The notes below the pieces were generated by a model, which saw nothing but the letters and a program-made list of their open reading frames with translations, did no database searches and was not told the DNA's origin. Position numbers and translations under genes: made by a program. Source: Bubalus kerabau (Eukaryota; Chordata; Mammalia; Artiodactyla; Bovidae). From it: a stretch of 64,000 nt of DNA. The stretch is taken from contig NC_073635.1 of the NCBI RefSeq assembly GCF_029407905.1, positions 34,897,501 to 34,961,500 on the forward strand, read 5' to 3'. This document shows positions 23,614 to 36,458 of the stretch, in pieces (position 1 is the stretch's first letter; each line of letters opens with the position of its first letter).

Positions 23614-24911
23614 GTTTAGAAGAGAATCTATAATTATACTTCATCAGTATTTATCTCCTCACTACACTATGAATGGACTGAGGCCAGATGCATACCCGTT
23701 CATGTTCATTCAGGGAATAACAGAGTGTCTGGTACGGCAGCCCATCTGGCTGCATCGTCACCAAGGCTCCAATGATGATCAGCAGATTCTTGCTAAATGG
23801 TCTTCTGCCTTAACAGATTCTTCCTAACACAACAGTTTTCTTCCTGAAACTGGTAGATATTTTTACTTCCTTTCCTTACTCTGTGGGTGACAAGCTCTAA
23901 AACATAATGTTTGATTGGAAGTGTGGCTGTTTCTGCATATGATGAAACAATTCCATTTTGTTACAAAATTGTAACTTCCCGAAAGTACCTAGTACACATT
24001 AATGCTCATAATTCTTATTTCTCTCTCCCTTTCAAGGCATATAAACACTTTTTATTTAGTTTTAACACCTTCAGAAATAGATGAAATGTCACATAAAGTT
24101 AGAATGAAGATGGGTTTTCTCTTGCTATGCAAACTGTCAATTTATCTTCTTCCTACAAGGTTTTTAGAAACATGAACACTTTGTTGACTCTCTTGATTGC
24201 AAATGACAGGATGCAGAGTAACCTGAATAAAGTAGACAATTTCTTACAAAAATACTGTTAGAATGTCTCACAGCCACCCAAGGACAGTCAGCAGGAGTTA
24301 GGATGCTGTGGCTTCAAGTAAGATAGTTCTACAATCAACCGCAAGGGAAAGAAAGCACTGTCATGCCACATGGTTATGGATGACCAGGGGAAAACAGCCC
24401 TAAAAAGCTTCACATGTTGCGAAATTGGCCACTTCAGCGCTCACCATTGAAGAGCTACTGGCAGGACATCCAGAGCCGCACCTGCTTGCTCTGCTTATGA
24501 AAGGGTCCTGGGCCCCAGCTCTTAAAAGGGCTGTTTTCTAGAAGTCGACATTTCTCTTTTGTAGTTGACTGATACATTCCCAAGTATCATATATCAAAAG
24601 GGCCTGGAAAAAGAGTCAGAAACTCCAAGTTAGGAAACCGAGTCAGTTCCGCCTCTCTAAGGAGAAGATGCTGAGCCAGGAGATCACTGGGGGAAACGCC
24701 TGAAGGAGACACGGGAGGTGGCAGAGGCGGCAGGTAGACACCGATGCGGGTCTGATACCTGTGAAAGGAGGGCCTGGAGGAAGAATCTCAGGCAGGAGGA
24801 GTCTAGACTCAGCCCAGGCCAATGTGGAACCCCCACGTCAGAACTCCCAGCAGAGGGGTCTGCAGCCCTCGGAAATTACCCAGCATCCATAGGGAAATGG
24901 ACTCCAACCAA

Positions 24912-26580
24912 CCAAAACCAGCTTGAGAAAGACCAAGGTGGAGAACTCGCACTTCCCATGTCAAAACTGACCACAAAGTTACAGTAATCAAGACAGTATA
25001 GTACTGGAATTTGTCGTGTAGTGGTCGTGTCTGACTCTTTGCGACCCCATGGACTGTGTAGCCCACCAGGCTCCTCTGTCCATGGGATTCTCCAGGCAAG
25101 AATACTGGAGCGGGTTGCTATTTCCTTCTCCAGGAGATCTTCCCAACTCAGGGATCAAACCTACATCTCCTGCATAGAGAGGCAGGTTTTTTACCATTGA
25201 GCCACCAGGGACAGACACACAGACAGAACAAACTAAGAGTCCAGAAATAATGCTTTGCATTTATGGCCAACGGACTTTTGACAGGGTGCTAAAACAATTC
25301 AACAGAGAAAAGATTACTCTTTTCAAAAAATCGGAACAGCTGGATATCCACACAGTAAAGAATGAAATTGTACATCTACTTCACATCATATACAAAAATG
25401 GACTCAAAATGGAAGAGGGTCCTAAATATAAGAGCTAAAACTAGAAACAGCTATACATTTTTATGACTTTGGGTTACACAGTGGTTTCTTAGATATGACA
25501 CCCAAAGCACAAGAGACAAAAGAAAAAATAGATAAATGAGACTGCATCAGGATTTTAAACTTTTCAATTTTCCTGTAAATTAAACCAACAAGAAAATGAG
25601 AAGACAGTCCACAGAATGGGAGAAAATAGTTGCAAATCCTATCTCTGATAAGGGACTTATAGGCAGATATAGTAAGAACTCTTGTGAATCAGTAATAAAA
25701 TGACAACCCAATTAAAAATGGCAAAGGATCTGAATAGACATCTCCCCAAAGAATACATACAAATAGCCATACAAACAGGTATACATATAAGTACTGAAAA
25801 ATGCTCAAAATCATTAACCACCAGGGAAATGCAAATCAAAACTAAAATAACATGACACCTTCATATCCACCAGCATGGCTAGAATAAAGCAGGCAGTAAC
25901 GAGTGTTCGTGAGAATTGGAAACCTATATCACGAATGGAAAATAGTAAAGCTGCTTTGGAAAACAGTTTGTAGTTACTCAAAAAGTTAATCATGGAGTTA
26001 TTATATTACTCAGAAATTCCACCCTAGGTATATACCCAAGAAAATGAAATATGAATATATTGAGCATATCAAATATATTTGACACTTATATGAATAAAAC
26101 CCATTTACATATACCTATGTGAAATATGTCCACCCCAAAATTTTCACATGAATGTTCATAGAAAATGTATTCATAACAGCTAAAAGTATAACCAACCCAC
26201 AGTTCATCAACTGATAAGCAGTATGTCAATACAGTGGAATATTATTCAGCAGTAAAAACAAAATACTGCAACATAGTTGAGCCTCAAAAACATAATACTA
26301 AGTGAAAGGCCACAAACTGTGACTCCAATCCTGTTAAATGTCCAGAATAGTCAATTCTATAGATACAGAGACTAGATTAGTGGTTGCCTAGGGCTGGGTG
26401 TGGAGGAATGGGGAGTGAATGCTGGAAGGTATAGGGTTTCTTTTGGGGAAGATGAGAATGTTCTAGAATTAGTGGTGATATTTGCATAAATCTGTGAATA
26501 CCCTAAAAAGCATTGAATTATACACACAAAATGAGTGTGTGTCTATGTGAATTTTACCTCAAAGTGTTCAAAATGAAAAA
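24912..26580 (+). repeat. L1 ORF2 3' part and 3' UTR, split by a Bov-tA
   Basis: The L1 runs 24912-25017 (CTACAGTAATC-like, CAGTATAGTACTGG). It resumes after the SINE near 25210 (CAGAACAAACTAAGAGTCCAGAAATAAT) and goes on through AATATTATTCAGCAGTAAAAAC to a 3' end near 26580. Stops and indels are numerous, so there is no functional protein. Confidence 0.8.
25018..25214 (-). repeat. Bov-tA SINE nested in L1
   Basis: Reverse-complement Bov-A module (GACTCTTTGCGACCCCATGG, TTCTCCAGGCAAGAATACTG) followed by the tRNA-like part ending GAGCCACCAGGGA. It splits the L1 exactly where its consensus continues. Confidence 0.85.
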
Positions 26581-26869
26581 AGAAACATGAAAAGAAGAAA
26601 TGGTCCATGCTCAGTCATGGATTGGACGAACCCAGGGGAAGCATGGCCCCATTACACAGCGGTGAGCCTCCAGGCTTAGTTGGAACCGAGTCCTCTGCCA
26701 AGTTTATGATTAACCTCTGTATCCTAAACTTTATTCCCTTTCTTGTTCTGCACCTGTTCCCCTTCAAGAATGAGGAGTATCAAAGAAGCGGGGGCACTGT
26801 GATGGAGGAGGACCCCGTGGTCCTTCCTTTGTCAGACCCCTCTCCGCCATGTCCTCCAACTGCCTCTTG

Positions 26870-27345
26870 TTTGTAGAAAAACTTTAGCCTCATAGGTCTT
26901 CACCGAGTTCCAAAGAGCAAATCAAATCAGAGAAGTAAGAAAATGCAGAAACCATGGCAAATAGTCAAGCAATTCAAAACAGTAACTGTTAACCATTAAA
27001 CAAAGTCAGACCTTTAGTTCCTCCTTAAGGGCTGTAGATAATAGTCTGAGCCATCCTTGAGCTGTTTTGCAGATACTGAAACCCCCATCAGATGTAAGAA
27101 GTTAACTGCTGACTGAGCACAAGTAAGTTGACCTCAAACACGTTGGAACCAGGTTGATGCTGTTAACTCCTGATTACCTCACCACCAACCAATCAGAAGA
27201 ATGTGCAGGAGCTTTACCGGTTCCTCACACCCCAACCTGTCTTCAAAAACCTTTCTTTGCTTGGCCTTGCAGTAAAGGCTGCCCTGTCCTTCACCACAGC
27301 CAGGAGTCACAGGTAGGCTTTACTGGAACCAGAGGAAGGGACCCA
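26870..27345 (+). mobile_element. Possible solitary LTR of an old endogenous retrovirus (ERVL/MaLR-like)
   Basis: The arrangement looks like an LTR: an A-rich region, CCAATCAGAAG (CCAAT-type box) near 27188, a promoter-proximal CTTCAAAAACC stretch, then GCTTGGCCTTGCAGTAAAGGC (AGTAAA-type signal) and a C-rich end. No viral coding sequence or second LTR is visible. I cannot name the family, and the 5' limit could reach 26590. Confidence 0.35.
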
Positions 27346-27767
27346 CGTGAAGTTCAGTAACAGCGTTAGGGGCTACCAGCCAACTGAAACCCCACTGCGG
27401 ATTCCCTCAAAGACAACAACTGCACATTTCCACAGCATTCCCCACCCCAAGCCCCCAGACCAAGAACCATCGCCTGGGATCAGCCAAACTGATGCTCACA
27501 GAAAGAGCTGTTCCCCTGCAATTTCACAAAACTCATTTAGTACAGATCCACGCACACCCAGTGCCCTGGGATGGGTCAGGCCCTAGTGGGGCTGGGGGGA
27601 AAGCCCACCTGCTGGGCTCCCCTCCTTCTAACCCTTTCCTTCCCCCTTTCAGGTTTTCCTTCTCCCATCATTACAATCACTGCTAGCTGTAAGTGAAAGT
27701 GGCTTTTCACACATACACACTGGTTTATCCCATCTTCACACAGCACTTGATTGCTACTGTCACTAAC

Positions 27768-28862
27768 AAAGGATTTATTGACTATGCCAAAGCCTTTGAC
27801 TGTGTGGATCACAAAAAACTGGAAAATTCTTAAAGAGATGGGAATACCAGACCACCTGACCTGCCTCCTGAGAAGTCTGTATTCAGGTCAAGAAGCAACA
27901 GTTAGAATTGGACATGGAACAACAGACTGGTTTCAAATAGGAAAAGGAGTACGTCAAGGCTGTATATTGTCACCCTGCTTATTTAACTTATGTGCAGAGA
28001 ACATTGTGAGAAATGCCGGGCTGGAAGAAGCACAAGCTGGAATCAAGATTGCCAGGAGAAATATCAATAACTTCAGATATGCAGATGACGCCACCCTTAT
28101 GGCAGAAAGTGAAGAACTAAAGAGCCTCTTGATAAAAGTGAAAGAGGAGAGTGAAAAAGTGGGCTTAAAACTCAACATTCAGAAAGCTAAGATCATGACA
28201 TCTGGCTCCATCATTTCATGGCAAATAGATGGGGAAACAGTGGAAACAGTGACAGACTTTATTTTTGGGGGCTCCAAAATCACTGCAGATGGTAACTGCA
28301 GCCATGACATTAAAAGACACTTTCTCCTTGGAAGGAAAGTTATGACCAACCTAGACAGCATATTAAAAAGCAGAGACAATACTTTGCCAACAAAGGTCCA
28401 TCTAGTCAAGGCTATGGTTTTTCCAGTGGTCATGTATGGATGTGAGAGTTGGACCATAAAGAAAGCTGAGTGCCGAAGAACTGATGCTTTTGAATTGTGT
28501 TTTTGGAGAGGACTCTTGAGAGTCCCTTGGACTGCAAGGACATCCAACCAGTCCATCCTAAAGGAAATCAGTCCTGAGTATTCATTGGAAGGACTGATGC
28601 TGAAGCTGAAACTCCAATACTTTGGCCACCTGATGTGAAGAACTGACTCATTTGAAAAGACCCTGATGCTGGGAAAGATTGAAGGTGGGAGGAAAAGGGG
28701 ACAATAGAGGATGAGATGATTGGATAGCATCATCAACTCAATGGACATGAGTTTAAGCAAGTTCTGGAAGTTGCTGATGGACAGGGAAGCCTGGCATGCT
28801 GCAGTCCATGAGGTCGCAAAGAGTTGGACACAACTGAGCAACTGAAGTTAACTGAACTGATT
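27768..28862 (+). mobile_element. 5'-truncated BovB LINE with long reverse-transcriptase reading frame
   Basis: BovB is an RTE-clade non-LTR retrotransposon. This copy lacks the endonuclease and starts inside the reverse transcriptase at FIDYAKAFDCVD. A small deletion near 27812-27822 throws that motif out of frame. The downstream frame is then open for about 270 codons and keeps GVRQGCILSPCLFNL and the catalytic YADD (28078-28089), followed by FPVVMYGCESWT and RVPWTARTSNQSILKEIS. It stops at TGA 28636-28638, where the consensus has CGA after FGHLM, a likely CpG decay. The 3' UTR ends with ACTGAACTGA repeats near 28862. There is no intact start, so it cannot move by itself. Confidence 0.93.
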
Positions 28863-28900
28863 GAACCACCTTGATATTTGAGTTACAGCCCAGACTACTG

Positions 28901-29221
28901 GACTTCCCTGGTGGTACAGTGGGTGGGAATCCGCCTGCCAACGCAGGGGACACAAGTTCAACCCTGGTCCAGGATGATCCCACATGCCACAGAGCAACTG
29001 AGCCCGTGCACCACAACCACTGAGCCCAAACCCTAGAGCTGGATCTACTGAAGCCCGAGCACCCTAAAACCTGTTCTCCACAACAAGAGAAACCACCACC
29101 ATCAGACACCTACACACGGCAACTAGAGAGTAGCCCCCGCTTGCTGCAAATGGAAAAAGTCCAAGTGCAGCTACAAAGACGCAGTGAAATCAGACACAAA
29201 TAAAAATTTTTAAAAAACCAT
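28901..29221 (+). repeat. CHR-type SINE with 11-bp target-site duplication
   Basis: It starts GACTTCCCTGGTGGTAC and holds GAGCAACTGAGCCCGTGC, AGAGAGTAGCCCCCGC and an AAATAAAAATTTTTAAAAAA tail. It is flanked by perfect CCAGACTACTG at 28890-28900 and 29222-29232. It landed about 30 bp past the BovB end. Confidence 0.92.
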
Positions 29222-29319
29222 CCAGACTACTGAACTTACAGCTGAAGCTTCAGAGCAATTCGGCATGATTATTATGAAGTTAATAACTCTGAGAATTTAG
29301 CTGAGTCCAAAGAGACACA

Positions 29320-29735
29320 TGTGTTCCTTTATTCACTTCACAAATACTTCCTAAGCACCTGCTGTGCATCTGGTACTTTCTGGGTACTAGGGTTCGATCA
29401 GTGAACGGAACAGGGAACACCCTCTGCTCTCGTGGCACTTCGACTCCAGCAAAGAATCATGGAAAATAAAATGAACAAGTAGTAGTTTAAAAGGTAACAA
29501 GATCCATGGCGAAAAAGGGGAGGGAATGTGGAGTCTGGGGAACCAGGCAATGGAAAATTGCAGGTCAGAGGCAGCCTCCCTGGGAAAGTAACAAAAGACA
29601 GTGAAAGAACTCTGGGGTGTCCGGGGGAGGAGCCACAGGTATCTTGGGGGAGGAGCCAGGGAATAGCACATGGGAAGGCCCTCGGGTGGAGATGTGCCTG
29701 ACTCTTTGAAGGCTGCAAGAGGTCTACGTTAAGAC
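29320..29735. repeat. L2-like ancient LINE fragment
   Basis: Typical L2-associated order: TTCACTTCACAAATACTTCCTAAGCACCTGCTGTGCATCTGG, then ATCAGTGAACGGAAC...CTCTCGTGGCAC, and a distal AGCACATGGGAAGGCCCTCGGGTGGAG. It is strongly diverged. Confidence 0.55.
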
Positions 29736-29924
29736 ACTAAGCTCTGTGGAATACTAATGATATATTTTTAAAAGCAAACAACATATGGTCTCTTTCCACA
29801 CTTACCTGTTGTCTAACATTCTTTGCAGGCACATAAGTGCCTGTTTGTGAACTGGTCCTTGAACGTAGAAACATTCAAAAACATGAACTCCGCCCTCTTT
29901 CTTTTATATTTTATTTGGAAAACA

Positions 29925-30130
29925 TTTAAATATGTACTACATGCTAGGTGTTTTATAAATTCACTTATTCCTTGTAACGCTCCCCAGGTAGCTATAATTA
30001 TTATCCCCATTTTACAAGGGATCGGCTGAACCACAGAGAGGTTAGGTTACTTGTCTAAGATTCAACAGCTAATATACACCAGAGCTGTGATTTGAACCCA
30101 GTCTGCCTGACTTTAGAGTCCACGCCCTTT
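29925..30130 (-). repeat. MIR SINE
   Basis: The antisense MIR core is clear: ATTATCCCCATTTTACAAGG, CACAGAGAGGTTAGGTTACTTG and TGTGATTTGAACCCAGTCTGCC. Confidence 0.85.
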
Positions 30131-31890
30131 ACCTCTATACGCTTGGGTCCCTGATGGGACCACGTCCCCCCCCAGTGGAGAGCTGGCATCCGTGGGAACA
30201 GCTCCAAAGAGCCTGTTGTGCACATCCCTTCCCAGCTCCAAGTTCCTGGCTTCCCCTGGGTAACTAGAAACCAGCCACAGTGAGAGCTTTGACAGCAGGG
30301 GATCGGAAAGCCCTGCAAAGTGGGGTGTGTCCTGCCGCCCAGCTTGTCCACAAGCCCACAACTGACGCCACCCATCCTTCACCCCTCACAACGGGCTTCC
30401 AGCCTTCTCCACATTTCTCGACTTGCACCCCTGCGGTCGATTGCTCTAGGTCCACGGAGGCCCCCGCGAGCTGTCGTCACAGCAGGGCTAACGTCCCCTG
30501 GGTCCCTGTGAGCAGAAGTCAGTGTCACATCCGGTGTTGGCGTGCAGACGGAGGGTGCCTGTGGCACTGGGTGTAGGCTCCAGCCCTGCTCGGGGGACAG
30601 GCGGCCCCTCCCGATCACCTCCCCTGTGTCCACGAGTCTCCTCCATCCATATTCACGTCCGCTGGGCAGCCTGATGTGGGGCTCTGCAGCCAGGGGAGAG
30701 TCAGGTCTGAACCGGGGACCCCACCCCCACAGCCGCGGGGACCCTCCTCTCAGAAGCCATGCTCAGTATCTCAGCGTGGCTCCTGGGCTCCCACCACACC
30801 ATGTCTTGGGACCATGCTCGCCTGCCTTCTGCCCAGGGGTGCCCGCTGACCGCTTCCTGTCAGCTGGAGGCCCAGCACATCCGAGGCTGCCGCCCACACA
30901 GCGCTTCTGCCCTCCCCCCCGCCCCACGCTCCGTCCCCTGTCCTCCCACTCAGGACAAGCATCCCCTACTTGGCGTGTCTACCCGTGACCTGACCACACC
31001 CCCTCACTTTCCAGGAAGCCCCTTGGTGGCCCAGTGCCGCTTTTGTCTGTGTCCCCAGCACAGTGAGCAGTGCCAGGGTGACTGGCGGCCCATCCTATCA
31101 TGTTGCCAGCCCAGCACCAGGCACCCAGGACCTGCGGGACGTGTGTGCAGAGAAGGGGCCTCCAGGGGTCTGGCCACATCCGGGGTCTGGCCAGGCGCGC
31201 CACCAGGCCACGCTGAGGCCAGTGTGGAAACGAGAGGCCCCGTCCGCCCTGGGACACCCCTGCTCTCCCCCAGCTGGGGGTGGGGAAAGCTGAGCCCCAG
31301 CCTGTCCGCGGATGTTTATCAAGGGCTGTGGACGTGCAGACTCGCAGTTCCAGGAGCGTGGACCAACCCCTCTCTTTCAAGTGGCCTCTGGCAGGACCTC
31401 CTGGCCGCCATCGGGTGGTTGTGGGAAAGCGGGGGCCGGGGAGACGCTGTCGAAACCAGGGTAGAATTTCCTGACCTCAGAGTCTTTTTAACTCTTTACA
31501 TTTCAGGGCTGCCATTCGAGGAGCAGGATCTTTCTCAGATGTCACCCTGCCTTGAAGGCGTCAGGACCCAGCGTTCTGTCTGGGAGTGCCATCCTTCCAC
31601 CCCTCACCCGGAAGAATGTAATTTGGGGGGAAGGGATGTAAGTATTTTTAAGAAGCATAGGTGAATGCTTATAATTTAATTTAAAAATCAGTGTCTTCTT
31701 CCTTATCTCAGAGGTTTACCACGGTTTCTCCCCAGGTCCTTCCCCAAGTCCTCTCCCGGACCCTCAGCACCTCTGCTGGGCACCTCCCAGGCCAAGAACC
31801 AGAAAGGACAGCAGAGCCCCAGAGCACTGCCTTCACGTGAAGGCTTTCAGAAGCACTGAGATGTCAATGGCTTTTGCTTTGATTACTAAT

Positions 31891-32084
31891 CTTCCCTGTA
31901 GTTCAAACAGTAAAGAATCTGCTTGCAGTGCAGGAGACCAGGGTTCAATCCCTGGGTTGGGAAGATCCTCTGGAGAAGGGAATGACAACCCACTCCAGTA
32001 TTCTTGCCTGAAGAATCCCATGGACAGAGGGGCTACAGTCTGTGGGGTCACAAAGAGTCAGACGACTGAGCGACTAACACACAC
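31891..32084 (+). repeat. Bov-tA SINE
   Basis: A tRNA-Glu-like head (GGTTCAATCCC) and a shortened Bov-A module, ending GAGCGACTAACAC. It is one of two in tandem orientation separated by about 35 bp. Confidence 0.88.
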
Positions 32085-32117
32085 GTGCTATTCTTACCAT
32101 TTGGGGTCACCTGTAGA

Positions 32118-32330
32118 GGGCTTCCCTGGTGGCTCAGTGGTAAAGAATCCACCTGCCAAGCAGGAGATGCGGGTTTGATCTCTGAGTCGGGACAATCTCC
32201 TGGAGGAGGGCATAGCAACCCACTCCAGTATTCTTGCCTGGAGAATCCCATGGATGGAGGAGACTGGCAGGCTACAGTCCATGGGGTCACAGAGTCGGCC
32301 GTGACTGAATGACTAAGCATGCACACACAC
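32118..32330 (+). repeat. Bov-tA SINE
   Basis: Full-length pattern from GGGCTTCCCTGGTGGCTCAG through GGGTTTGATCTC and the Bov-A module to GACTAAGCATGCACACAC. Confidence 0.9.
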
Positions 32331-32654
32331 AAATACACGTTTGAACAGTAGCTTTGTACAGCTCTTGAATGAGGTAATATAAAAGTAGCAGTGTGTTTTT
32401 GGTTTTTTAAGTCATGGAATTAGAGAATAATTTTAAATATAATGAAAAAAAGTAATATACTTAGAAATCTATAGCATGAAGTGTCGGGAGCTATTTCTCA
32501 TCTCAGTCTCCAAAAGACCCAGGGCCTGCACCTGTCCGTGGTACCTTCTCAGGCCTCTGCACCCACCCTTCTTCCAGCCCTGGATCTGGTGTCTCCCGTC
32601 TGGTCACACTGAATTCCCCCAAGTTCTCCCAACACATGACAAAAAAGACGGCCA

Positions 32655-32850
32655 CTATTACAGAATGGCTACTTTCTTTGTGCTAGACATGCTCCTAAGA
32701 TCTTTATGTATATTAACATGTGTAATCCTCAGAACGACCCTGGGAGGCGGGTACCATTCTCCATCCTTGTTTATGGATGGGGAAACCAAGGCACGGAGAT
32801 GTTGTCACTTGCCTGAGGTCGCACAGCTACGAAGCCAGGCAGAGGGAGCC
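32655..32850 (-). repeat. MIR SINE
   Basis: Antisense MIR: TATTAACATGTGTAATCCTC, GGGAAACCAAGGCACGGAG, CACTTGCCTGAGGTCGCACAGC. Confidence 0.8.
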
Positions 32851-35304
32851 CAGCCTCCACCTTATGCTCCTGTGCAGAGCTGCCCTCAGCCCTGCCCTGC
32901 CCACCAGACCCCACTCCATCTGCAGGAGCCCACGCATCACCCCTCACAATGCCATCACCACCAGCTGAACGGCCACCCCCATCCTGGGTCTCATCTCACA
33001 TCTCAGTCACTGCCCCTCCCCCGAGTGTGATCATCTGCTCCCCCATCATCCCCCCGATTCCGAGTCCCCACCAGGGTCTATGCGGGTCATTTTTGCATTT
33101 TGAGTCTGGTGCATGGGGTCAATACACATTTGCACAAAGCATGGGAGATGGGCGTGCATCGCAGAGCCCATGAGGCTTGTGGCTGAAATGGGGTCCAGGC
33201 CCCTGGATGGTTCCCTGCCCTCTGCCCGCTGTCTGATGCCCTTGGATCCGCAGGCTCCCCCACCGCCCTGTGCCTCCTCTCCTCGGCTTCATGGGCTGTC
33301 CCCTTGCCCACCCTGTCTGGAGGCTTTTTGCCTTCTGCCTGTCTCTGTCTACCCTGCCTTCCTCCGTCTCTCAGCCTGAGACAAGGGCAGATAACAGACC
33401 CCAAGAAGGGACAGAAAGGCCAGGCCTGAGGAAGGGGGCCTCTGCAGAGACCTGGGTCTCGTGAGCGGAGGTGGGAACAAGCTGCCCAATCCCTGGCAGG
33501 GTCAGCCTGTGATAGCGTCCTGCAGGCGACCTGAGAGGCTGAGGAAACACTCATCCCTTCCTGCAGAGCTCACCCGGGCTCCGAGGGGCCACAGCCACAG
33601 CCGCTGTGCAGAGCCCTCGCGGGCCCACAGCTCTGACACCGCCTGGTCCCCGACACGCTTTGCAGAGCGGCACGGCCAGCAGTCCCGCAGCCTCCAGGCT
33701 CTGCACACACTGGTGATGGCTGGTCTGCCCTCGTGGGCCACCCCGCACCTGGGGCTGGGCCTGGCCAGCCCATGTCCACAGGCACCAGCTCTGTGGGGAA
33801 TTCTCTCCATTCAGCCCCTGGCGCCTCCCTGTCCGCGGGCCCTCTGTCCATCCCCTCCACCTCAGCTAAGTCTCCACCATCTGCGGGCCGGCTTGCTGGC
33901 TCCAGGGCTCCAGGGCGACGGCCCTCGTTCCTGGTCCCTGACTCCATCCCTCAACTATGTGATTCACAACTAAGTGCTCTGCGTGGTTGCTCCCCCGATC
34001 CCGTTCCGGGCTCACATATAATTTGCTGGCCTTTTCTCATTCCCCTGAGGTCTCTCTCAGTGCCTGTCTTTTCCAGACACTTAATCTCCCTGCCATTAGT
34101 AACTTGGTTTGGGATTCTTGCCCTCCTCAGGGCAATCCCTAAATTTTTTCCACCCTGATGCCTTTTATTCACTGCCCTCAATGAGTGCCTCTGGCTTTTT
34201 GCATCCTGGTCTCATCCTCATCTAGGGGGCTTGTGGAGTTTCGGAGTTTCAGTTACAGGGCAGCTGCCTCCCCGGGTCATCTGGGAGGCGAGGCCAGAGG
34301 GAGTGGGCCTTACCACGGACACCCCTCCTTCTGCCTCCAGATCCTGCCGGCCATGCCGTTGGGGAAGTCCTGGGAAGACTCAGAGACGTGAGCTCCAGTG
34401 AAAACATGAAATAACCGGGCCTGTGGGACTGTGAACGCATGTGCGGGCACAAGTGTTCCTCCCAAGGGTAAGGCGTTCTCCTGTCGAGGGCAGGATGAGC
34501 TGTGTTTCCCATCTTTTTTATATGATGCAGATGGGTTAGCACTAGAACAAGATTAGAGATAAAGTTTCTCCACAGTTAATCCGGAGGCATGGGATGGGAG
34601 CCAAGGACAGATTTCCTGGGGGTGGGGGATGGGGCACAGAGGGAGAGTTTCTGCAGGATCTTTAAAAATAAAATGGAGATTGCTCTATCCAGGAGGGCTT
34701 AAGTCCGAGCCTTGTAAAATGGGACCCTTACTACATTTAAACGCTATCAACATCTTCTGGCTTTGATTCCATCCTTTGGATATTGTTCTCAATGATACTT
34801 TCTCCTTCTATCCTATTTCAACTGTCTAATCTCAGTATCTCCAGGGTTATTCTGGGTTAGGAGCATGCTGTAAATGACAAATGAGCAGGTTTACCACAGG
34901 CCTTCTTGATCCTGGAAACTTATTTGATCTCCACACATCTCCTCTCAGACGCTGAAAATGCTTTATGTTTAAACCATGTTACCACCCTCCTCGGCTCTCA
35001 AATATCACCTTACACCCACAGCTTCAGGGTCTTGGCCATCAGCATCTCCAGGGAGGAGTCTCAGCTGAGGGACAATTTGAACTGAACCCCTACACCACTG
35101 ATACGTAACACGACACTCCAGTTGCCTGCATCCCGGGACGGCTGTTGCAGCAGATGTGGCAAACGCAGTGCTCGACACAGACTAAGTGGCTGGTGGCCAT
35201 GCGGGCGGCTGACAGTGAGGACAACAGGGTACAGAAGAGGCTAAGTCAGTGTTTTCCCCTCTGGGCCTCATGTCCCCTACTCATCATTTACTGTCAGGAT
35301 GTTT

Positions 35305-36458
35305 CCCCAACTTCAGACAATTCTACAAAGCTACAGTCATCAAAACAGCATGGTATTGGCACAAAAACAGACATAAGATCAATGGAACAGACTAGAGAGC
35401 CCAGAAATAAACCCACACACCTATGGTCAACTAATCTTTGACAAAGGAGGCACGAATATACAACAGAGAAAAGTCTTTTCAGCAAGTGTGTTAGGACAGC
35501 TGGACGGCCACATGTAAAAGTCAGAACACACCCTTTTACCATACACACAAATAGACTCAAGATGGCTTAAAGACTTAAATATAAGACATGACACCATAAA
35601 ACTTCTAGAAGACACAACAGGAAAAACATTCTCTGACATAAATTGTACCAATGTTTTCTTAGGTCAGTCTCCCAAGGCAACAGAAATAAAAACAAAAATA
35701 AACAAATAGGACCTAATCAAACTTAACAACCTTTTACACAGTATAAGAAACCATAAGCAAAACAAAAAGACAACCTACAGAAATGGAAGAAAATATTTGC
35801 AAGTGATGTGACTGACAAGGGCTTAATTTCCAAAATATATAAACAGTTCATATAAGTCAACAACAATAAAACTTTAAAAATGGGCAGAAGAGCTAAATAG
35901 ACATTTCTCCAAAGAATACAGATGGCCAATAGGCATCTGAAAAGAGGCTCAACATCACTAATTACTAGAGAAATGCAAATCAAAACCACAATGACATATC
36001 ACCTCATGCCACTCAGAACGGCCATCAATAAAAATAACAAGTGCTATTTGTAAATAACACTGTAAATTACAAGTGTTGAAGAGAGTGTGGAGAAAGGAGA
36101 GCCCTCCTACATGGATGGTGGGAATGTAAGCTGGTGCAGTCACTGTGGGAAATGATATGGGGTTCCTCAGAAAAGTAAAAACAATTAGCATATGATCCTG
36201 CAATCCCACTCCTGGGCACATATCTGGAGAAACCTCTAATTTAAAAAGATAGGTGCACCCCTATGTTCATAGCAGCACTGTTCACAACAGCCAAGACATG
36301 GAAGCAACCTAAATGCCCAGTGACAGAGGAATGGATAAAGAAGATGTGGTACATACATGCAATGGAATATTTCTCAGCCATAAAAAGAAGAAAGTGATGT
36401 CGTTTGCAGCACCATGGATGGACCTGGAGATAATCACACTGAGAGCCAAGTCACCAGT
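35305..36458 (+). repeat. L1 ORF2 3' part and 3' UTR
   Basis: It starts CTACAAAGCTACAGTCATCAAAACAGC and runs through GACATTTCTCCAAAGAATACA, ACTCCTGGGCACATATC and GGAATATTTCTCAGCCATAAAAAG to CACCATGGATGGACCTGGAG. The frame is broken many times. It belongs to the same family as the L1 at 24912-26580 but is better preserved. Confidence 0.88.

Noticed and set aside
28179..28841. 220-codon - strand open frame opposite the BovB
   Set aside because: It is the antisense shadow of the BovB ORF2 coding region.
30759..31664. 301-codon + strand open frame
   Set aside because: GC-rich context, Pro/Ser/Cys-rich composition with no domain, overlapping open frames on both strands, no splice or start context. 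Most likely chance.
33461..33973. 170-codon + strand frame with overlapping - strand frames
   Set aside because: Low-complexity Pro/Ser/Arg composition in GC-rich DNA and open on both strands, which is expected by chance.
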